In this document: positions 23,301 to 32,130 of the stretch, one piece after another | Position numbering within the stretch: the first letter of the stretch is position 1 | Layout of the letters: each line of letters begins with the position of its first letter | Origin: Pyrinomonadaceae bacterium | GTDB taxonomy: Bacteria > Acidobacteriota > Blastocatellia > Pyrinomonadales > Pyrinomonadaceae | Assembly (NCBI GenBank): GCA_019694395.1 | Contig: JAIBCC010000043.1 | Span: 1 to 34,069, forward strand | Direction: 5' to 3' | Length of the DNA stretch: 34,069 bases | Program-made: the position numbers and the translations under genes | The notes under the pieces: generated by a model | What the model was told of the DNA's origin: nothing | Seen by the model: the letters and a program-made list of their open reading frames with translations, nothing else | The model's database searches: none

Positions 23301-26300
23301 AAAAGTTAAAGATGAGTTAGCACAAAATACAGAAAAAAAATATCGTAATTTATTTGAAACAATTGATGAGGGCTTTGCCATAATTGAGCTCGTCCGCGAT
23401 GAAAAAAGGCAAGTTATAGATTTAATTTATAGGGAAGTTAATGAGGCTTTTGAACATCATTCAGGTTTTAAAGATGTTGTTAATAAAAGTGTTTTCGAAC
23501 TAACCCCAAATTATAATCTCGATCGGTTGAAATTAATCAAATGGGTTAGTGAAACAGGTGAATCAACCCGCACGGAGAATTATGTAGAGGACAATGATCG
23601 TTGGTATCGGGTTCATATTGCTCCGGTCGGTGGTGCTAACAGTTCCTTTATTTCCGTAGTTTTTGAGGACATCAGTGAAAGAAAACGCCGGGAACGCCAA
23701 CAAGAATATCTACTGAAATTTTCAGATGCCCTCCGCTCTCTAACTAATGCCGAAGAGATTCAGGATATAGCAACACGGGTTCTCGGTGAAAATTTGAATG
23801 TGAGCAGGGCGTATTATTATACAACCGAGAAGGACGGAGAAAATTATGTCTATGTCACAAACAAAGATTATTATCGTGATCCGGGAATGCCAAGTCTTAT
23901 CGGAAAATACCCGGAATCTGCTTTTGGCGAAAAACTATTTAAAGATCTTTCAAAGGGTAAAACCCTAATTGTTCAGGACGTAAATAAACACCCGAACATA
24001 AAGCCCGAGGAAATAGAACGGTATCTTGCAATTGATGTTATTTCTTTTGTCGTAGTTCCCTTAATTAAAAACGAAAATTACATCGGGGGATTTGTTGCGC
24101 TCCATTCAAAACCTAAAAAATGGTCAACCGAAGAAATTGCAATTGTTGAAGAAACTGCCGAGAGAACCTGGGCGGCAGTCGAGCGTGCTTTGGCAGAAGA
24201 AGCCTTACGCGAATCCGAATCAATTTTACGGGCTTTAGGCGAAAATCTTCCGGGTGGAGCGGCTTTTGTTATTAATCAGGATTTACACTATTTATTGGCA
24301 GTTGGCGAAGCAATTCGTGATGCCGGATTTAACACTGAAGATTTTCTGGGTAAATCAATTTATGAAGCCCTTCCAACGGAATTAGCCGAAGAATACGAAA
24401 TTTATTATCGAAGGGCATTAAAAGGTGAGAGTTTTGTTTACGAACATTCCTCCCATAACCGGACTTTTTTAACCCGGGGTGCACCGTTATTTGACCAAAA
24501 CGGCAAAATTTATGCGGCTCTGGCAGTTTCATACGATATTAGCGAAAGAAAAGCATCCGAGGCTAAAACCGTTGCTTCCGAAGCGCGTTACCGGGCATTG
24601 GTCGAAGCATCTGCCCAAACAGTTTGGTCTTTGGATGCCAACAGCAATAACTATTTACCTTTGGATTGGTTTTCTCAAATTACCGGTAAATCTCCCGAGG
24701 ATTTTCAAGACCAAAAATATCTGGAGTTTATTCATCCGTTTGACCGCGAATATTTGCAAAAAGTTTGGCGAAAAATTTCAAAAACCCCTATTCCATATGA
24801 AATTGAGTTCGGTTTGTTAAATGAAAATGGTAATTATCGTCAATATAATTTACGCGGAGTTCCTTTATTTAAACCCGATGGAACTTTGCGTGAATGGATC
24901 GGAACGGCAACCGATGTTACGGATAAAAAAGAAGCGGCATCAATTCTCAAGCGTTACCGGATGCTTTTGGAAAAAGCAAGTGATATTGTCTGGCTGCTTC
25001 GCCCAAATGGGGACATTATCGAGATAAATCAAGCTGCAGTTGATACTTACGGTTATACCAGGGAAGAATTACTGCAAATGAATATCAGCCAAATTCGTGA
25101 ACCCTCAACCCTTTTAGCCTTACCGGAGGATCTGGAACAAACCACTAAATCCGGTAAAAAATTTGAAACTCTGCATATCCGAAAAGATGGCTCAGTTATC
25201 CCGGTTGAAATCAATGCCAATGGCGCTGATTTTGGCGGCGAGCGTTTAATTATGGGAATTGTCCGGGACATTACGGAACGTAAAAAGGCTGAAAAGCAAA
25301 CTGCTGATGACCTCAAATCAATGACGATCTTGCAAAGACTCGGAGTTCAAACTACCCAGCAAAATAAAACTTTAGAAGAAATACTCAGCGAAGTGGTTGA
25401 ATCTGCGATCAATATAACAGATTCGGACAAAGGAAATTTGCAACTTTTTCATCCTGAAACGGACACGCTTCGGATTGCCGCATCACGCGGATATGACAAA
25501 GATTTTCTGCATTATTTTGGCATCATGGACAAAAACAATACTGCCGCCTGCACAGTTTCACTGAACACCTTGGAACAGGTTTTTATTCCTGATATTTGCA
25601 CTCATCCGATTTTTACCGATAATCCGGCACTTGATATTCTTTTGGCGGAAAATATTCGTTCAGTTGAATCAACACCTTTAATAAGCAGCACCGGACAAGT
25701 TTTAGGTATGATCTCAACTCATTCAACTCAAACCAATAAATTTTCTGACCGTGAATTACGATTGATGAAATTAATTGCCCGTTTGTCCGCTGATTTCATT
25801 GAGCGTAAACAAAACGAAATTGCTATTCGAAAACAAACAGCTTTGTTGAACAGCGTCAATAATAACACGACCGAATTGATCTTTATGAAGGACTTACAAG
25901 GTCGTTTGACATATTGCAACTCGGCAACCTTAACCTCATTAGGTTTAACAATGGAAGAAGCGATCGGCAGCGACAATACAGCTCGTTTCTCAAATAAAGA
26001 TGAAGCAGCGGAAATTGATGCCAATGATCAAAAAGTAATCGAAACCGGGAAAACCATTACGGTTGAAGAAGAATATACAAACGCTGACGGCAGACTTCGA
26101 ATTTATCTTTCAACAAAAAGTCCGATGTTCGATGAATTCGGTAACATTTCGGGGGTAATCGGAGTTAGTCGTGACATTACAGACCGCAAAAATGCAGAAA
26201 GAAAAATCGAAACCGCTAATTATCGTTTCAGAGTAGCTGAAGAAGCCGTTAAAGGTTTTAATTATGATTGGAATCTGGAAAATGGAAAAGTTTCGCGTAG

Positions 26301-29172
26301 CTCCAGTATTGAAAGAGTTACCGGTTTTAATCGAAAGGAATTTGCTCAAACCTGGCGGGCGTGGACAAAAATAATTAATCCTGAAGATTTTAAAATCAAA
26401 ACCGAAACTGAAGCCATTAAATTCATTAACAGTTTTAAAAGTGAAACTTTTGGAACCGAATACCGCGTCCGGCATAAAAACGGGCAGGAAATTTGGGTGA
26501 TGGAACGGGGTTTAATTATCCGTAATGAAAAAGGAAAGGCTATTCGGGTAATCGGTCAAATTACTGATATTAACGAACATAAACAGGCAGAAGAGGCATT
26601 GCGTTTAAAAGATGAACTCCTGACTCAAATAACAGATGTTACCCCAACCATGCTTGTCAGATGTAGCCGTGATTTTCGTTATCTTTTCGTTAATAATACA
26701 GCCTCTTATTTTTTAGGTTTTTCACCTAGGGAAATAATTGGAAAGCCAATTGTTGAAATAATGGGGGAAAAAGCATTTGCCATTATTCTTCCATTCATCA
26801 AAAAGGTTTTGAAAGGTGAAAGAGTTGAATTTGAAACGGAAGTTCCTCTTCAGGCGGGACATCGTTTTATGCATGTGGTTTATGTTCCTGAATGGGATAA
26901 AAACGGTGAAGTAATTGGTTGGTTTGCAACAGTTACCGACATTTCCCAACGCAAACGTTCGGAGGAAGCAAATGCGTTTTTAGCCTCAATCATTCAATCC
27001 TCTGATGATGCCGTAATTAGTAAAGACCTTAATGGCAAGATAACCAGCTGGAATAAAAGTGCGGAAAAAATGTTTGGTTACAAAGCAAGTGAAATTATCG
27101 GGAAATCAATTACCCTCTTAATTCCCAAAAAGTTCGGAAAAGAAGAAGAACTTATACTTTCCAAACTCCGTAGGGGTAATCCGATTCAGCATTACGAAAC
27201 CATTCGTCAGCGCAAGGATGGCTCATTGATTGAAGTTTCCTTAACTATCTCCCCAATTCAGGACACCAATGGAAATATTATCGGTGCTTCAAAAATTGTT
27301 CGTGATATAACTGAACGTAAAAAGGCAGAAGAAGCTTTGCAAAAGTCTGAGGAACGCTATAGTTTGGCAACTAAGGCAGTCCAAGCGGTAATCTATGACT
27401 GGAATATTGTTTCTGACAAGATCATTCGCTCCAACCAATTGGTAAATTTACTCGGCTTTTCTTCCGAAGATCAATTAACTCAAACTCATAAATGGTGGAA
27501 AACCCGCCTACATCCTGACGATGCTAAACGTGCAATTAATTTTGTTCAGGATCAAATTAATTCCAAATCTGAACGGTTTGAGGATGAGTATCGGGTTCAG
27601 CACCGCGACGGTCATTATGTCTGGGTCAGCGATATTGGGATCCTTTTCCGTGATAAAAAAGGAAAAGCGATTCGATGTGTGGGAAGTGTCGCCAACATTT
27701 CCGCTCGCAAATCAGCCGAAGAAAATTTGCGCCAAAGCGAGGAATTCCACTCGATTATTTCAGATATTTCAACCGATTGGGCTTTTAGTGCCCAAATTCA
27801 GCCTGGTGGAATAGTTATTACCGATGCCATTACCAAAGGATTTACCAAACAACTTGGCTATACTCTTGAAGAATTAAAAACTCAAGGATGGGACTCTATT
27901 GTTCATCCCGAAGATTTACCTCATACCGCCGAACAAATGAAAAAATTAATGAAAGGTGAAATAATTCGGGGCGAGGTGCGCTATCTAACTAAAGGAGGTC
28001 ATATTATTGTTTCACAATATCAAACCAGTCCTAAAATCAATGAAAAAGGACGAGTTGTTCGGGTTTATGGCGCAACAAAAGATATAACTGCCCAAAAATT
28101 ATCCGAACAAATTGTTCGTGAATCGGCAGAGCGGCTTAAAAATGTAATCGAAAGTGCTACCGAATATGCGATTTTTACTCTTACATTGAATGGAATTATT
28201 GATTCGTGGAGTTCCGGTGCCGAGAAAGTTTTCGGGTATCAGGAAAAGGAAATTATCGGACAGCATTTTGAAACTTTGTTTACTGATAAAAATCGGCAAA
28301 AAGGAGCGGCTTTGATGGAAATGGATTCGGTTTTGAAATATGGTCGGGCAACCGATGACCGCTACCATTTACGAAAAGACGGCACAAAGTTCTTTGCATC
28401 GGGAATAATGATGCCTTTGCTCAAAAATAATAAAACAGTTGGTTTTGTCAAAATTACCCGCGATATGACACAACAAATTGCTGCCGAAAAAGCAATGCGT
28501 GATAAAGAAACTCTCCAGAAATTGGTGGGTGCCTTAGAAAATGAACGTCATCGAATTGCCCGTGATTTGCACGATGAACTGGGGCAGCAGTTGATCGTTT
28601 TACGGCTTAAATTAGAAAATACACGACGAATTTGTAAGGATCCGTTGATTCGGGATGAGCTGGATAAAATATTGATGGTTACCAAGGGTTTAGATGACGG
28701 AATTGATTTCTTAGCGTGGGAATTGCGACCTGCGGTGTTAGATGATCTTGGATTGTTTGCAGCCCTGGAAAAATATGTTAATGAATGGTCACAGCACTCC
28801 GGCATTTCCGGCGAACTTTTACCATCCAGCACCAAAGGACTTCGCTTAACCAACGAAATTGAGACAAATCTTTATCGAATTGCTCAGGAAGCCTTAAATA
28901 ATATTAGTAAACATTCAAAAGCAACCAATGCAGAGATTCAATTGGAAAGGCGAAATGATAAAATTGTATTGATTATTGTTGATAATGGAATCGGTTTTAA
29001 CCCAAAAGTAAAACGAAATCGGAGTAAAGGGATTGGTCTGCTTGGAATGAAGGAAAGAACTTCAATTATCGGGGGTATTTTAGAAATTGAATCGGCTCCC
29101 GGTAGAGGAACATCAATTTTTGTTCGTGTGCCTGTTTCATTTAATGAGGAGGAAGTAAAAATAAATGAATAA
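20308..29172 (+). CDS. Giant CheB-CheR-multi-PAS/GAF hybrid histidine kinase (2954 aa)
   Basis: One uninterrupted reading frame with these parts by residue. CheB methylesterase 14-195 (triad S22 in GASAGG, H49, D141). CheR methyltransferase 215-480 (SAM motif AGCASGEEAYS 322-332, SCRNVLIY 424-431). A PAS-like region about 515-640. A long coiled coil 643-738 of NEEL-type repeats. Then about thirteen PAS domains, each ending in a DITERK-like motif, at about 738, 878, 1011, 1306, 1425, 1545, 1839, 1971, 2105, 2223, 2350, 2480 and 2609. Two GAF domains sit at 1134-1300 and 1666-1838. It ends in a NarX-type HisKA_3 (RDLHDE, H2755) and HATPase (VDNGIGF at 2891-2897, GIGLLGMKER). No membrane segment is seen, so it is probably cytosolic. 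It overlaps its response regulator gene by 8 bases. No ribosome binding site precedes the ATG. The architecture type is known, but this length is exceptional. The ligands are unknown. Confidence 0.92.
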   Translation: MKKEQDHETNPDQFLIVGIGASAGGIKSLKEFFTLMPDDSGMVFVVILHLSEEHESNLAEILNRQTSMPVQQVNSTIKMEPNNVYVIPPAKHLELKDGEIHLKKPKRVRGVRVPIDRFFRSMAETYGQKAICIILSGTGRDGTLGIKHIKGKNGFAIVQDPFDAEYDEMPRSAIETKIADVILPVAEMPEKLLFVRDSTQRLLLDHDQNGEFGKEKKNIVMLRDVLTLLRIRTGHDFANYKRSTIIRRITRHLQIHETDNLKEYLEILREKPDEVLSLLKNLLINVTNFFRDKEAFISLEKKVIPSLFEGKKPEDSVRVWIAGCASGEEAYSIAILLTEYASTLPNPPKIQIFASDVDEEAIDEAREGLFTETIVADISPERLKNFFIKEEEGYRIRKSIRELILFSPHNILRDPPFSRLDLVSCRNVLIYLNRNTQEKVLRFFHFALRGNGYLFLGTSESAEGLINEFSAIDKKHRIYQSRPTSGGWNISQQLPETNVWMKKFPNLPLSARQNLQSYGELHQHLIEQFAPPSILVNEAGDILHLSENAGKYLRFVGGEPTVNLLKVIHPDLLSDVRAALFAARQEHNSFESKNIRVKIDNTEKPINLIIRPVKTPDTAVLVIFEEIENQVNNKDSMQEIVANDHALETVIRQMENDLQRTRDQLRTTIEQYETSVEELKASNEELQAMNEELRSATEELETSKEELQSVNEELTTVNLELKEKVDEVSQVNSDLQNLMQSTDIATIFLDRRLNVKRYTPTTREIFNLIPSDVGRPLDHITHHLEFNQFKEIASKVLKNLQPLEREIVSNKGKYFLTRFTPYRTLEDKIDGVVIAFIDITERKQTEKALHESEEKYRFGLESEVIQRTAELAESREQYLSLVENTPDVITRWDNNLKLIYANNAFESKTGVSNQSLYGKTFQEMGEFDEIAQSFTESLKKVFQTGEAVEHFNSFPTPTGDIYFYSRIVPEKNKQGKIQTVLAIARDITELRDAEEELLKVKDELAQNTEKKYRNLFETIDEGFAIIELVRDEKRQVIDLIYREVNEAFEHHSGFKDVVNKSVFELTPNYNLDRLKLIKWVSETGESTRTENYVEDNDRWYRVHIAPVGGANSSFISVVFEDISERKRRERQQEYLLKFSDALRSLTNAEEIQDIATRVLGENLNVSRAYYYTTEKDGENYVYVTNKDYYRDPGMPSLIGKYPESAFGEKLFKDLSKGKTLIVQDVNKHPNIKPEEIERYLAIDVISFVVVPLIKNENYIGGFVALHSKPKKWSTEEIAIVEETAERTWAAVERALAEEALRESESILRALGENLPGGAAFVINQDLHYLLAVGEAIRDAGFNTEDFLGKSIYEALPTELAEEYEIYYRRALKGESFVYEHSSHNRTFLTRGAPLFDQNGKIYAALAVSYDISERKASEAKTVASEARYRALVEASAQTVWSLDANSNNYLPLDWFSQITGKSPEDFQDQKYLEFIHPFDREYLQKVWRKISKTPIPYEIEFGLLNENGNYRQYNLRGVPLFKPDGTLREWIGTATDVTDKKEAASILKRYRMLLEKASDIVWLLRPNGDIIEINQAAVDTYGYTREELLQMNISQIREPSTLLALPEDLEQTTKSGKKFETLHIRKDGSVIPVEINANGADFGGERLIMGIVRDITERKKAEKQTADDLKSMTILQRLGVQTTQQNKTLEEILSEVVESAINITDSDKGNLQLFHPETDTLRIAASRGYDKDFLHYFGIMDKNNTAACTVSLNTLEQVFIPDICTHPIFTDNPALDILLAENIRSVESTPLISSTGQVLGMISTHSTQTNKFSDRELRLMKLIARLSADFIERKQNEIAIRKQTALLNSVNNNTTELIFMKDLQGRLTYCNSATLTSLGLTMEEAIGSDNTARFSNKDEAAEIDANDQKVIETGKTITVEEEYTNADGRLRIYLSTKSPMFDEFGNISGVIGVSRDITDRKNAERKIETANYRFRVAEEAVKGFNYDWNLENGKVSRSSSIERVTGFNRKEFAQTWRAWTKIINPEDFKIKTETEAIKFINSFKSETFGTEYRVRHKNGQEIWVMERGLIIRNEKGKAIRVIGQITDINEHKQAEEALRLKDELLTQITDVTPTMLVRCSRDFRYLFVNNTASYFLGFSPREIIGKPIVEIMGEKAFAIILPFIKKVLKGERVEFETEVPLQAGHRFMHVVYVPEWDKNGEVIGWFATVTDISQRKRSEEANAFLASIIQSSDDAVISKDLNGKITSWNKSAEKMFGYKASEIIGKSITLLIPKKFGKEEELILSKLRRGNPIQHYETIRQRKDGSLIEVSLTISPIQDTNGNIIGASKIVRDITERKKAEEALQKSEERYSLATKAVQAVIYDWNIVSDKIIRSNQLVNLLGFSSEDQLTQTHKWWKTRLHPDDAKRAINFVQDQINSKSERFEDEYRVQHRDGHYVWVSDIGILFRDKKGKAIRCVGSVANISARKSAEENLRQSEEFHSIISDISTDWAFSAQIQPGGIVITDAITKGFTKQLGYTLEELKTQGWDSIVHPEDLPHTAEQMKKLMKGEIIRGEVRYLTKGGHIIVSQYQTSPKINEKGRVVRVYGATKDITAQKLSEQIVRESAERLKNVIESATEYAIFTLTLNGIIDSWSSGAEKVFGYQEKEIIGQHFETLFTDKNRQKGAALMEMDSVLKYGRATDDRYHLRKDGTKFFASGIMMPLLKNNKTVGFVKITRDMTQQIAAEKAMRDKETLQKLVGALENERHRIARDLHDELGQQLIVLRLKLENTRRICKDPLIRDELDKILMVTKGLDDGIDFLAWELRPAVLDDLGLFAALEKYVNEWSQHSGISGELLPSSTKGLRLTNEIETNLYRIAQEALNNISKHSKATNAEIQLERRNDKIVLIIVDNGIGFNPKVKRNRSKGIGLLGMKERTSIIGGILEIESAPGRGTSIFVRVPVSFNEEEVKINE

Positions 29173-29821
29173 GATCCGTATTTTATTGGCAGAAGACCAT
29201 CAAACTGTGCGTGAAGGGTTGAGAATGATAATTGATTCACAGGAATTTATGACCGTGATTGGTGAAGCAGGCAACGGGCGTGAAGCTATAAAACTAGCTC
29301 AGGAATTGTCACCGGATCTTGTTTTGATGGATATTTCAATGCCGGAATTAAATGGTCTGGTTGCAACCGCAAAACTTAAAAGAATTTTGCCGGATTCAAA
29401 AATTTTGACTCTCACGCGCCATACGGATGATGCGTATTTACAGGAACTTTTACAAGCAGGCGTCAACGGATATGTTTTGAAACAAAGTCCGTCCAGTGAA
29501 CTGATTCATGCAATTAAAGTTGTAATGTCAGGCGAAAGCTATTTAGATCCCAAGATTACGGAAAAAGTGCTGATTGGATATGCCAAAAAAACAATAAAAT
29601 TAAAAGGTGAAATGCGGGGCGAAAAACTTACCGAGAGAGAATCTGAAACCTTGCGTCATATATCGCTTGGCTATTGTAACCGCGAAATTGCCGAAAAACT
29701 CGATATTTCAATCAAAACTGTGGAAGCTCATAAAGCCAACGCACTAAAAAAACTTAACATAAATAGTCGCCGGGAAATTATGAGCTATGCCATTTTACAG
29801 GGTTGGATGCAAGAAACTTAA
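29165..29821 (+). CDS. NarL/FixJ-family response regulator
   Basis: A 218-residue two-domain regulator, the obvious partner of the giant kinase. The receiver (residues 3-120) has E10/D11, phosphoacceptor D56 (LVLMDISMPE), T84 and K106. The C-terminal LuxR-type HTH (about 153-210) reads LTERESETLRHISLGYCNREIAEKL, then SIKTVEAHKANALKKL. It should bind DNA as a dimer when phosphorylated. Its ATG lies inside the end of the kinase frame (8-base overlap), behind GAGGAGGAAG, so the two are translationally coupled. The HisKA_3 kinase type and NarL-type regulator are a standard pairing. It is not a sigma-54 activator: there is no AAA+ domain. Confidence 0.95.
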   Translation: MNKIRILLAEDHQTVREGLRMIIDSQEFMTVIGEAGNGREAIKLAQELSPDLVLMDISMPELNGLVATAKLKRILPDSKILTLTRHTDDAYLQELLQAGVNGYVLKQSPSSELIHAIKVVMSGESYLDPKITEKVLIGYAKKTIKLKGEMRGEKLTERESETLRHISLGYCNREIAEKLDISIKTVEAHKANALKKLNINSRREIMSYAILQGWMQET

Positions 29822-29837
29822 AATGAAGTTTCAATTT

Positions 29838-30047
29838 TTACCTGGGAGTTACATTGGCATTTACATTACTGTTCACCGTTTTTTCGATTTGTCTCGGAAT
29901 TGGAGTCATAAATATCACTGCGGTGATAATAATGGTTAAAATAATTATGCCAAAGCTTATAATTGCCCAATTTAACCCATTATTTAATCGGGAATTACCT
30001 TGAACTTCTGCAACTTTTCTTTCAATTTGGTATTCGGTTTTGTTCAT
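29838..30047 (-). CDS. Small single-span membrane protein (69 aa)
   Basis: A 69-residue protein with one strong membrane helix (about 27-48, LNWAIISFGIIILTIIITAVIF). A charged N-terminus and an Asn-rich C-terminal tail (NSNVNANVTPR) flank it. No family is recognised. GAGGTAACAGT precedes the ATG, and a near-perfect sigma-54 promoter lies 34-49 bases upstream, which supports it as a real, regulated gene. It converges on the response regulator gene with a 16-base gap. Function is unknown; a small stress-induced membrane protein is the likeliest class. Confidence 0.75.
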   Translation of the reverse strand: MNKTEYQIERKVAEVQGNSRLNNGLNWAIISFGIIILTIIITAVIFMTPIPRQIEKTVNSNVNANVTPR

Positions 30048-30080
30048 ACTGTTACCTCAACTATTTTAAATATCAATAAT

Positions 30081-30096
30081 TGCAAAACGAATGCCA
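30081..30096 (-). promoter_or_regulatory. Sigma-54 type promoter for the small membrane protein gene
   Basis: On the minus strand TGGCATTCGTTTTGCA has TGGCA and TTGCA halves with exact GG-N10-GC spacing. The predicted start is near 30070, about 23 bases before the ATG at 30047, leaving room for the GAGG binding site. Confidence 0.75.
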
Positions 30097-30181
30097 AATC
30101 CTTAACTTATTGATAAAGCAGGTTTTAATTAGTAACGATTTATTCGCCATTATATTGCTGTATTAAAACACTACAAATTTT

Positions 30182-31144
30182 TTAGATCCATTTTCTCCAA
30201 CGGGCAATAATCATTAAACTAGATGAAAAAAAGAACATTAATCCAACTGCCCACCAAAAACCGGTTGGACTTTCAAAAAAGTCTTCTTTAAAATTCATCC
30301 CCAAAATTCCGGCAATTACACCCATACTTCCTAGCAGAACCGTAATAAACGTCAGCCGCTGGATCAAATCATTCATATTTTTATTCGATTTGGTGGCGTA
30401 AAGGTCAAATAATCCAAGTAAGGTTTCGCGGGAGCTTTCAATGGAATCCACTGCATTTTCAAAATGGGTGGTAATAGATTTCAATTGGTCAATGGTATCT
30501 TTGTTTCCCAAAGGAAAAAAATCAGGGCGAGTAAGAGGATAGAAAACATCCCGATGAGGCAGCAGCCAACGTCTAAGTTTGGAAACTTTGCTTCGGAGGC
30601 TGACAATTTGTTTCAAAAATTGTTCATAATCTACTTCTTTTCTTAAAATTTTTTCGTCTAATTCATCAATTTGTTTTTCAAAAATCTCGACTGCCCGAAA
30701 ATACCCCACAATTTGTAAATCTAAAAGTGCAGAAACAAAACTTTCGGTATCTAAGTTTCCAAGTTGAGATTCACCTTCCTTTCGATCCCTAAACTCTTTG
30801 AAAAAATCTTTTTTTTCATTTTGAACTGTGACGACAAAGTTTTCCCCCACTAAAAAATCAATAGGTATCTTTTGGAAATCTTTATTAACCCCTATAATGA
30901 AAAAGCGATAAAATTTTTCAAACTTTTCCAATTTAGGTCTTTCTTTTGTTTCAAGTAAACTTTGGATAGGAACATTTTCAATTGGTAGTTTTTCAATTAT
31001 TGAGCGGATTTCAGATTCATCCCTACCCAAAATATTGATCCATAAAATCTGCCGTTCCCCGATTGATTTTTCACCAATTTCATCTAAATATATTTCCCTG
31101 TCTGACCCGTCAGCATCGTATAAATAAAACTTAGTGTTCATCAT
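30182..31144 (-). CDS. corA: CorA-family divalent cation transporter
   Basis: A 320-residue inner-membrane channel for Mg2+ (or Co2+/Ni2+). The first about 250 residues are the cytosolic alpha/beta funnel, ending in a long helix with SLRSKVSKLRRWLLPHRDVF and SIESSRETLLGLFDLYATKSNKNMND. Two C-terminal membrane helices (about 264-282 and 293-312) are joined by a loop that begins with the family-defining GMN motif at 282-284. The tail RWRKWI is basic, as in CorA. No strong ribosome binding site is visible. Only 4 bases separate it from the upstream SDR gene, so translation is probably coupled. Confidence 0.94.
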   Translation of the reverse strand: MMNTKFYLYDADGSDREIYLDEIGEKSIGERQILWINILGRDESEIRSIIEKLPIENVPIQSLLETKERPKLEKFEKFYRFFIIGVNKDFQKIPIDFLVGENFVVTVQNEKKDFFKEFRDRKEGESQLGNLDTESFVSALLDLQIVGYFRAVEIFEKQIDELDEKILRKEVDYEQFLKQIVSLRSKVSKLRRWLLPHRDVFYPLTRPDFFPLGNKDTIDQLKSITTHFENAVDSIESSRETLLGLFDLYATKSNKNMNDLIQRLTFITVLLGSMGVIAGILGMNFKEDFFESPTGFWWAVGLMFFFSSSLMIIARWRKWI

Positions 31145-31148
31145 TTAT

Positions 31149-32075
31149 TCAAACTGCTCTGGTTTCGCCCCCAAGTAAAGTTAGAACTTCACCGCTTATG
31201 TAGCTTGAATCCGAATTTGATGCAAAAAATACATAGGCGGGAGCAACTTCTTCCGGCTGTCCTGGGCGTTTAAGCGGTGTATCCGCGCCATGTTGAGCAA
31301 CTTCTTCGGGTTCCTTATCCGAGACATTTAAGGGTGTCCAAATAGGTCCGGGCGAAACACAATTTACCCTGATCCCCTTTTCAATTAATTGCTGGGACAA
31401 TGATTTGGTAAAGGCGTGAATTGCACCTTTAGTGGATGAATAATCCAGCAATTCCTTGCTTCCCTCTAAACCTGTTATTGAACCGGTATTGATAATCGCA
31501 CTTCCCTTTTCCAAATATTTTACAGCTGCTCTTGCCATATAAAAATAGCCGAAAATATTAACTTTGAATGTTTTTTCAAATTGTTCGTCCGTTAAATCTT
31601 CAATGGATTTTTGATGCTGTTGAAAAGCTGCATTATTAACTAAAATATCCAGTTTTCCGAACTCTTTCACTGTTTTCTCAACTGCTTTCTTACAAAAATC
31701 AGAATTTGAGACATCACCCGGAATTAATAAAGCCTTTCTACCCTCGATTTCAATATGACGGGCAGTTTGTTGTGCATCTTCCTCTTCCTCTTTGAGGTAA
31801 ATAATGGCAATATTTGCACCCTCACGAGCGAAAAGAACGCTTACAGCACGACCAATACCCGAATCTCCGCCGGAAATTAAAGCAACTTTATCTTTTAATT
31901 TATTGGAACCGCGATAATTTGGAGCTAAAAAATCAGGACGGGGAGACATTTTAGATTCAATTCCCGGCTTTGGCTGCTTTTGAGAGGGCATCGGTGATTT
32001 CGGATACTCGAGCTTTTCTTGAATTTCCGGTTTAATTTTATTTTCACTTGCAAGATTTTGTTTTTCCTTTTTCAT
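31149..32075 (-). CDS. GSP39/YghA-like SDR oxidoreductase
   Basis: A 308-residue short-chain dehydrogenase with the long N-terminal extension (about 50 residues, including PKPGIESKMSPRPDF) that marks the general stress protein 39/YghA group. GGDSGIG at 69-75 binds NAD(P); NNAA at 147-150, S199, Y212 and K216 (YSSTK) form the active site. CVSPGPIWTPL and SYISGEVLTLLGG are conserved group features. The family is induced in general stress in Bacillus; substrate is uncertain. AGGAAC precedes the ATG, and the corA gene follows after 4 bases. A weak sigma-54-like element lies 40 bases upstream. Confidence 0.93.
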   Translation of the reverse strand: MKKEKQNLASENKIKPEIQEKLEYPKSPMPSQKQPKPGIESKMSPRPDFLAPNYRGSNKLKDKVALISGGDSGIGRAVSVLFAREGANIAIIYLKEEEEDAQQTARHIEIEGRKALLIPGDVSNSDFCKKAVEKTVKEFGKLDILVNNAAFQQHQKSIEDLTDEQFEKTFKVNIFGYFYMARAAVKYLEKGSAIINTGSITGLEGSKELLDYSSTKGAIHAFTKSLSQQLIEKGIRVNCVSPGPIWTPLNVSDKEPEEVAQHGADTPLKRPGQPEEVAPAYVFFASNSDSSYISGEVLTLLGGETRAV

Positions 32076-32114
32076 AGTTCCTAATTCACTTTTCCAATTA
32101 TTTCCGCTAAATAA

Positions 32115-32130
32115 TGCCTAAACATCGCCT
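32115..32130 (-). promoter_or_regulatory. Possible weak sigma-54 promoter for the SDR-corA operon
   Basis: On the minus strand AGGCGATGTTTAGGCA keeps GG-N10-GC spacing and the GGC and GCA cores, but other positions diverge. The predicted start is near 32104, 29 bases before the ATG. It may be chance. Confidence 0.3.
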
